This document shows positions 14,733 through 19,027 of a stretch of DNA of 19,027 nucleotides, in pieces. The notes below the pieces were generated by a model. It was not told where the DNA came from and searched no databases. It saw nothing but the letters and a program-made list of their open reading frames with translations. The DNA comes from Gemmatimonadota bacterium. GTDB lineage: Bacteria; Gemmatimonadota; Gemmatimonadetes; Longimicrobiales; Gaopeijiaceae. The stretch covers positions 1 through 19,027 of the forward strand of contig PWZC01000304.1 in NCBI GenBank assembly GCA_003567615.1, in the 5' to 3' direction. A program made the position numbers and the translations under genes. Every line of letters starts with the position of its first letter. Position 1 is the first letter of the stretch.

Positions 14733-17666
14733 TCACTCCCCGGAGGAGGAACTCGCGGAACCGGCCAGCGTCCGGGCAATCTCCTCGACCTGGAAGAACT
14801 CGATGCGGTCGCCGACCTTCAGGTCGTTGAAGTTCTCCACCGCGATTCCGCATTCGAAACCCTCCCGAACCTGCTTCACGTCGTCCTTGAAGCGCTTGAG
14901 GGATTCCACCTTCCCGGTGTAGACAACCTGCCCGTCCCGGATCAGGCGTACCGTCCACCCGCGGTCGATTACGCCCTCGGTGACGTAGCAGCCGGCGATG
15001 GTTCCCACCCGCGTGATCTTGAAGACCTCCCGAACCTCGGCGGTGCCCATGATGGTCTCGCGCTGCTCCGGAGAGAGCATTCCCTCCAGCGCCTGTCGGA
15101 CCTCGTCCACCGCCTCGTAGATGACCTGATAGGTGCGGATGTCCACACCGCTCTGCTCGGCCATCTGCCGGGCATTGGTATCGGGACGGATCCGGAATCC
15201 GATGATGACGGCTCCGGCCGTCTCGGCCAGCAGCACGTCGGATTCGTTGATGGCGCCCACCCCTCGGTGTACGATCTCGACTCGCACCTCGCCGGTAGAG
15301 AGCTGCTCCAGGGCGTCGGCCACGGCCTGCACCGAGCCGTCCACGTCTGCCTTCACGATGATGGGCAGCGAACTCACCTCACCTTCCGCCAGGAAGGCCG
15401 CGAAATCGCCGAGCTTCATGCCGCGGTCCTTGATGCGAAGCTGCTTCTCACGCTCCAGCCGCTGACGGGTCTGGGCGATCTCCGCCGCCCGATCCGCATC
15501 CATGACCTGCAACGTGTCACCGGCCTGCGGGATCCCACCTGCGCCAAGAATCTGAACCGGTCGGCCCGGGAGCACCTCCTTGACGGAGTTGCCGCGTTCG
15601 TCCAGCAGGGCTCGCACCCGGCCGTCGAACTTTCCACAGATGAAGGCATCTCCCACTCGCAGCGTACCCTTCTGGACCAGGACCGTGACCACGGCCCCCT
15701 TCCCCACGTCGAGCTTCGACTCGATGACGGTCCCGTAGGCGTCGCGGTGGGGATTGGCCGTCAATTCCAGCAGCTCGGCCTGGAGGAGAACCTTCTCCAG
15801 AAGGTCGTCGATGCCACGTCCGAACTTGGCGGAAATCTCCGTCACCAGGACATCCCCACCGAAGTCCTCCACCGTGACCTCATGCTGCAGAAGCTCCTGC
15901 TTCACCCGGCCGGGGTTGGCGCCGGGAAGGTCGATCTTGTTGATGGCCACGACCAGGGGTACACCGGCGTTCTTGGCGTGGGAGATGGCCTCGATGGTCT
16001 GGGGCATGATGGAGTCATCCGCTGCCACCACCAGGATCACGATATCCGTGACGTCGGCACCCCGGGCCCGCATGGCGGTAAAGGCGGCGTGACCGGGCGT
16101 GTCCAGGAAGGAGAGAGACCGTCCCTCGTCCAACTCCACATGGTACGCGCCGATGTGCTGCGTGATGCCACCGGACTCGCCGGCCACCACATTCGTGTTC
16201 CGGATGGAGTCCAGGAGCTTCGTCTTACCGTGGTCCACGTGGCCCATGATGGTGACGACCGGCGGCCGCCACTCCAGGAGCTCCGGATCCTCCTCCTCTT
16301 CCTCGTCATCCAGGACGTCTTCGCTGCCTGTGTACTCTTCCTCGCGGACGGCCTTGAAGTTGAACTCGTCCAGGAGGAGTTCGATCTGGTCGAAATCCAG
16401 ACGCTGGTTGATGGTGACCATCATCCCCAGGTTCTTGAAGGCGGCGCCCACCAGCTCGGTGGATGGCACATCCACCAGCTCGGAGAGCTCGGAGACGGTG
16501 AGGTACTCGTTCACTCGAACCGTCTTCGCCTCCTCCTCCTTGCGCTGCCTCACCTCTTCTTCCAGGGCCTCCTTCTCTTCCCGGCTGGGACGGCTCGACC
16601 CCTTGCGGCGGCGCTTCTTGCTGGAGCCACCGCCCTTCAACTCGGCCATGACCCGCTGGATGTTGTCCTGGACCGCGTCCTGGTCCACGCGCCCACGCTT
16701 CTTGCCCTTCTTCTTGCCCTTCTTTCGGCCGTCCGGCGTGTACCCGTCGGCCTGGATGCGCACCTGCCCTCCGGGACCGGCGCTTGCGGCCGGAACCGGC
16801 TTCACCGTCTCCGAACCCGCGGAGGCGGGCCGGGCTGAGGCGGCGGGGCGGGCTGAGGCGGCGGGACGGGCGGAGGCCGGCTTGGCGCCCCGGCGTCCAC
16901 CACGGTCCGCCATCTCGGCTGCGGAGGGGATGCGGAGGCGCCGGCGGGGCGTGTCCGATGGTGCACCGTCGGCCGGCTTCTCCACGGGTGCGGCGGGCTC
17001 CTTCGCTGAGGCTTCCGCCTCGGCGGTTGCGGCCTCGGCGGTTGCGGGCTCGGAGGCTGCGCCGGCAGGAGCTGCCTCGTCGGGCTCCGCAGAGGCCACC
17101 GATGCACCGGACCCCTCGCCGGAATCCGTTTCGCCTTCAGCAGCAACCGCAGCGGGTTCCGGCTCTGGCGCCTTCACCGGCTCCACCGGCTCTGCAGCCT
17201 CGTCCGCCTCATCCGACGTCTGGGAAATGCCGCCCTCCCCATGGGAGTCGGCGGGTGCCGACGCCACAGGCGCGACGGTCTCGACCTCGACCTCGGGAAC
17301 CTCAGGTGCCACATCGGCATCCGACTCGGCTTCCGCGTCGACGGCGGGCGGATCCGACACCTCGTCGGACTCGGCATCGGCCTCCGCGGACACCGGAGTC
17401 CCCTCTTCCGGCTCGGGCTCCGCTGACCGTCGCCGGCGGCGCCGACGGGTCGGCGTCCGGGACTCCTCAATGGCGGCCTGCACCGCCTCGGCGGCATCCT
17501 TTCCACCCGATCGGCGTTCCTTCTCCACCCGGGCCAGAACGCGAGCGACATCAGCGTCGCGCACACGGGCGCCCGCGTCGGGCACGGGAATCCCCATGGC
17601 CCGAAGTAGGGAGAGCACGGCCTCCGTGGAGACCTTGAGATCCTGCGCTAGTTCAGCAACCCGCAT
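14733..17666 (-). CDS. infB: Translation initiation factor IF-2, with a very long low-complexity linker
   Basis: A 977-residue IF-2. Domains: N-terminal helical module (MRVAELAQDLKVSTEAVLSLL, 1-50); a disordered linker of about 300 residues, rich in Ala, Glu and Pro with an Arg7 run (74-80) and a Lys-rich patch (about 314-326); a second IF2_N module (about 385-440); the G domain with GHVDHGKT (475-482), DTPGH (522-526), NKID (576-579) and SAKFG (612-616); then beta-barrel domain II, domain III and the fMet-tRNA-binding C-terminal domain. IF-2 is the GTPase that places initiator tRNA on the 30S subunit and joins the 50S. I start at the ATG at 17666, which overlaps the L7Ae-like gene by 14 bases; AAGGAGG lies 12 bases upstream. 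An ATG at 17699 is possible. Confidence 0.97.
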   Translation of the reverse strand: MRVAELAQDLKVSTEAVLSLLRAMGIPVPDAGARVRDADVARVLARVEKERRSGGKDAAEAVQAAIEESRTPTRRRRRRRSAEPEPEEGTPVSAEADAESDEVSDPPAVDAEAESDADVAPEVPEVEVETVAPVASAPADSHGEGGISQTSDEADEAAEPVEPVKAPEPEPAAVAAEGETDSGEGSGASVASAEPDEAAPAGAASEPATAEAATAEAEASAKEPAAPVEKPADGAPSDTPRRRLRIPSAAEMADRGGRRGAKPASARPAASARPAASARPASAGSETVKPVPAASAGPGGQVRIQADGYTPDGRKKGKKKGKKRGRVDQDAVQDNIQRVMAELKGGGSSKKRRRKGSSRPSREEKEALEEEVRQRKEEEAKTVRVNEYLTVSELSELVDVPSTELVGAAFKNLGMMVTINQRLDFDQIELLLDEFNFKAVREEEYTGSEDVLDDEEEEEDPELLEWRPPVVTIMGHVDHGKTKLLDSIRNTNVVAGESGGITQHIGAYHVELDEGRSLSFLDTPGHAAFTAMRARGADVTDIVILVVAADDSIMPQTIEAISHAKNAGVPLVVAINKIDLPGANPGRVKQELLQHEVTVEDFGGDVLVTEISAKFGRGIDDLLEKVLLQAELLELTANPHRDAYGTVIESKLDVGKGAVVTVLVQKGTLRVGDAFICGKFDGRVRALLDERGNSVKEVLPGRPVQILGAGGIPQAGDTLQVMDADRAAEIAQTRQRLEREKQLRIKDRGMKLGDFAAFLAEGEVSSLPIIVKADVDGSVQAVADALEQLSTGEVRVEIVHRGVGAINESDVLLAETAGAVIIGFRIRPDTNARQMAEQSGVDIRTYQVIYEAVDEVRQALEGMLSPEQRETIMGTAEVREVFKITRVGTIAGCYVTEGVIDRGWTVRLIRDGQVVYTGKVESLKRFKDDVKQVREGFECGIAVENFNDLKVGDRIEFFQVEEIARTLAGSASSSSGE
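16822..16872 (-). repeat. Three short tandem units inside the infB linker
   Basis: One 15-base and two 18-base units lie head to tail (16822-16836, 16837-16854, 16855-16872); the two longer ones differ at two positions. They encode three ASARPA-type hexapeptides. The repeat stays in frame, so unit gain or loss changes linker length without breaking IF-2. A further imperfect pair codes TAEA-type repeats near 17010-17050. Confidence 0.75.
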
Positions 17667-18030
17667 TGGTACCGGATTCCTCCTTGGCTTCCCTACCATC
17701 TTCCGTCGTCCCGGCAACCGATTCGGCTCCGGCGGATAGGACGGTCAGGAACTGATCTGCAAACGTATTCGCCGTAACGGCTACGGCGGACACACCGGGC
17801 ATTCCCAGCGCGCCGCCGAGGTCGCCCCGACGTTGAACCCATCGCCAGGGCACCTCTCGGTGCTCCAGCAGGGGGAGAAGCTTTCCGAGCTGCCCCTCCG
17901 CTCCGTCCCGAGCCAGGATCACCAGCCGGGCACGCCCGCCTCGGACGGCATCTCGCGCGGCGCTGACGCCCACGTCCAGGGCGCCGGCTCGGCGTGCGAG
18001 ACCCAGGAGCCCGCGGACGTCACGTTCCAG
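17653..18030 (-). CDS. L7Ae/YlxQ-like ribosomal protein family RNA-binding protein
   Basis: About 125 residues. The L7Ae/L30e-like fold is visible in RGLLGLARRAGALDVGVSAARDAVRGGRARLVILARDGAEGQLGKLLPLLE followed by the hydrophobic VSAVAVTANTFADQFL. Such proteins bind kink-turn RNA. The B. subtilis homologue YlxQ sits in the same operon position and is ribosome-associated; its exact role is unsettled. The family normally begins a few residues before LLGLARRAG. The only start that fits is a CTG at 18030, with GGGAGG six bases upstream, giving an 11-base overlap with nusA. The nearest standard start, a GTG at 18081, has no spaced Shine-Dalgarno and lies deep in nusA. The last 20 or so residues are a polar tail. 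The ylxR gene that often precedes it is absent. Confidence 0.82.
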   Translation of the reverse strand: MERDVRGLLGLARRAGALDVGVSAARDAVRGGRARLVILARDGAEGQLGKLLPLLEHREVPWRWVQRRGDLGGALGMPGVSAVAVTANTFADQFLTVLSAGAESVAGTTEDGREAKEESGTNAGC

Positions 18031-19027
18031 GGGCCGCCTCCCGGTCCTCCACTGACCCCTCTCCAGCCGGAGAGGCGACACCCTCGTCGCCGGAGACCGC
18101 GGATCCGGCTGTCTCCCCCTCATCCTCACCCACCTCCACGGTCAGTTCATCGATGAGGCGGAGGAGTTCCTCGGTTTCCACCGGGCCAAGCCCCTCGACC
18201 TTCTCGAAGTCGGCCCGGTCCAGGTCGATGATGTCCAGGAATGTACTATACCCGGCGGTCTTGAGGGCCGCCAGAGCGCTCAGCGAAAGGTCAAGTTCCG
18301 AGAGGGGGAAATCCGCCATCTCCATGGAAGCATCGTCGGGTTCCGAGAAGAGGCGGGCATCGGCCCCCCTCTCGATCCATTCCCGTGAGCCGTACAGGTC
18401 GATCTGCCAGCCGATGAGCTGCGACGCCAGGCGCACGTTCTGACCGTTACGCCCGATGGCCAGGGATAGCTGATCCTCGTCCACGATGGCCGTGATCACC
18501 TGACGGCCGGGGTCGGAGATCACCTTGGAAACCCGGGCCGGAGCGAGAGCCCGCCGCGCGAACGTCTCGGGATCGGGATGCCACGGCACGATGTCGATCC
18601 GTTCACCTCCGAGTTCGGAAACCACAGCCTGGACCCGGGACCCCTTCAGTCCGACGCAGGCTCCCACCGGATCAATGGACTCGTCACGGGATGACACGGC
18701 GATCTTGGTCCGCCCTCCCACCTCCCGGGCACGGGCACGGATCTCCACGATCCCCTGATAGATCTCCGGAACCTCCAGCTTGAAGAGCGCCTCCACGAAG
18801 AGGGGGTCCGCCCGGGAGAGGATCAGACGTGGCCCCTTGGGCGTTTCATCCACCTTCTTCAGAACGGCCCGAATGGGGTCGCCCTGGCGGAAGCGCTCGC
18901 GGGGGTTCTGATCCTTCCAGGGGATGATGGCTTCGGCGTCGCGGGCGCGGTTCAGCATGACCACGATCTTGCCCCGCTCCATCTGCTGCACCTCGCCGGA
19001 GATGAGCTCACCGACGCGGTGGGAGAA
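18020..19027 (-). CDS. nusA: Transcription termination/antitermination factor NusA, C-terminal 335 residues (cut by window edge)
   Basis: The visible part begins in the S1 domain (FSHRVGELISGEVQQMERGKIVV) and runs through LILSRADPLFVEALFKLEVPEI. KH1 carries DPVGACVGLKGSRVQAVVSELGGE (RNA-binding GLKG around 126-129) and KH2 carries AIGRNGQNVRLASQLIGW (around 190-207). A helix-hairpin-helix domain follows (about 246-294, LDRADFEKVEGLGPVETEELL), then an acidic tail of about 40 residues rich in Glu, Gly and Ser. NusA binds RNA polymerase and nascent RNA, modulating pausing, termination and antitermination. The N-terminal polymerase-binding domain lies outside the window. Its 3' end overlaps the start of the L7Ae-like gene, as expected in the nusA-infB operon. 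Confidence 0.97.
   Translation of the reverse strand, partial: FSHRVGELISGEVQQMERGKIVVMLNRARDAEAIIPWKDQNPRERFRQGDPIRAVLKKVDETPKGPRLILSRADPLFVEALFKLEVPEIYQGIVEIRARAREVGGRTKIAVSSRDESIDPVGACVGLKGSRVQAVVSELGGERIDIVPWHPDPETFARRALAPARVSKVISDPGRQVITAIVDEDQLSLAIGRNGQNVRLASQLIGWQIDLYGSREWIERGADARLFSEPDDASMEMADFPLSELDLSLSALAALKTAGYSTFLDIIDLDRADFEKVEGLGPVETEELLRLIDELTVEVGEDEGETAGSAVSGDEGVASPAGEGSVEDREAAPGT
18037..18042 (-). promoter_or_regulatory. Shine-Dalgarno pointing to a CTG start of the L7Ae-like gene
   Basis: GGGAGG on the minus strand, six bases before the CTG at 18030-18028 and inside the last codons of nusA. No ATG, GTG or TTG lies in frame between 18078 and the conserved fold. Confidence 0.55.

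Noticed and set aside
14493..16838. 781-residue open frame on the plus strand across infB
   Set aside because: Antisense shadow of infB; the composition is Asp/Leu/His/Gly-rich as the complement of infB codons would give.
16822..16872. Short tandem repeats considered as a CRISPR or regulatory array
   Set aside because: The units are directly abutting with no spacers, are 15-18 bases long, keep the reading frame and encode a repeated peptide inside IF-2.
16099..17739. 546-residue Ser/Ala-rich frame on the plus strand resembling a surface protein
   Set aside because: The Ser/Ala richness is simply the complement of the infB low-complexity linker. The same DNA clearly encodes IF-2 on the other strand.
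1..19027. A novel defence, mobile or biosynthetic system
   Set aside because: All genes fall in well-known core families in conserved order and on one strand, with no recombinase, repeats with spacers, tRNA-flanked insertion or unexplained gene. The interest here is regulatory detail rather than a new system.

Overview
The window is a high-GC bacterial chromosome segment of about 19 kb in which every supported gene lies on the minus strand, so transcription runs from coordinate 19027 towards 1. It holds 17 protein genes, two of them cut by the window edges, and no tRNA, rRNA, CRISPR array, insertion sequence or integrase that I can see. No gene-free stretch exceeds 300 bases. The longest gaps are 230 bases (rpsO to pnp), 180 (ribF to rpsO), 176 (pnp to the M16 peptidase) and 150 (dut to mreB). 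The protein styles and gene order suggest a Gram-negative, rod-forming member of Gemmatimonadota or a neighbouring phylum; this is an impression from protein families and synteny and has not been tested by a search.

Four transcriptional blocks can be read, in direction of transcription. (1) 19027 to 12058: nusA (3' part), an L7Ae/YlxQ-like RNA-binding protein, infB, a DUF503/YlxP-like protein, rbfA, truB and ribF. This is the classical nusA-infB translation and ribosome-maturation operon, tightly packed with several overlaps; ylxR, often found between nusA and the L7Ae gene, is absent. (2) 12011 to 11564: rpsO, with a good sigma70-like promoter, a structured leader of about 100 nt and a clear intrinsic terminator. 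(3) 11386 to 6085: pnp, a strong hairpin, an M16 zinc peptidase, ald (alanine dehydrogenase) and dut. The rpsO-pnp-M16-dut neighbourhood is conserved in many bacteria. (4) 6052 to 1: a promoter followed by mreB, mreC, mreD, mrdA (PBP2), rodA and the start of accD. This is the elongasome (rod complex) operon with fatty-acid synthesis attached downstream.

Together the genes cover transcription antitermination and translation initiation (NusA, IF2), 30S maturation and tRNA modification (RbfA, TruB), flavin cofactor synthesis (RibF), RNA turnover (PNPase), nucleotide hygiene (dUTPase), alanine metabolism (Ald) and cell-wall elongation (MreBCD, PBP2, RodA). The region is core housekeeping rather than accessory DNA, and I found no new defence, mobile or biosynthetic system. 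The points most worth a second look are regulatory: mutually exclusive pairings around the rpsO ribosome-binding site; a pyrimidine-rich, anti-Shine-Dalgarno-like leader before rbfA, which lacks its own Shine-Dalgarno; a probable CTG start for the L7Ae-like gene; a 17-bp hairpin after pnp; and an identical start-codon context at rpsO and pnp.
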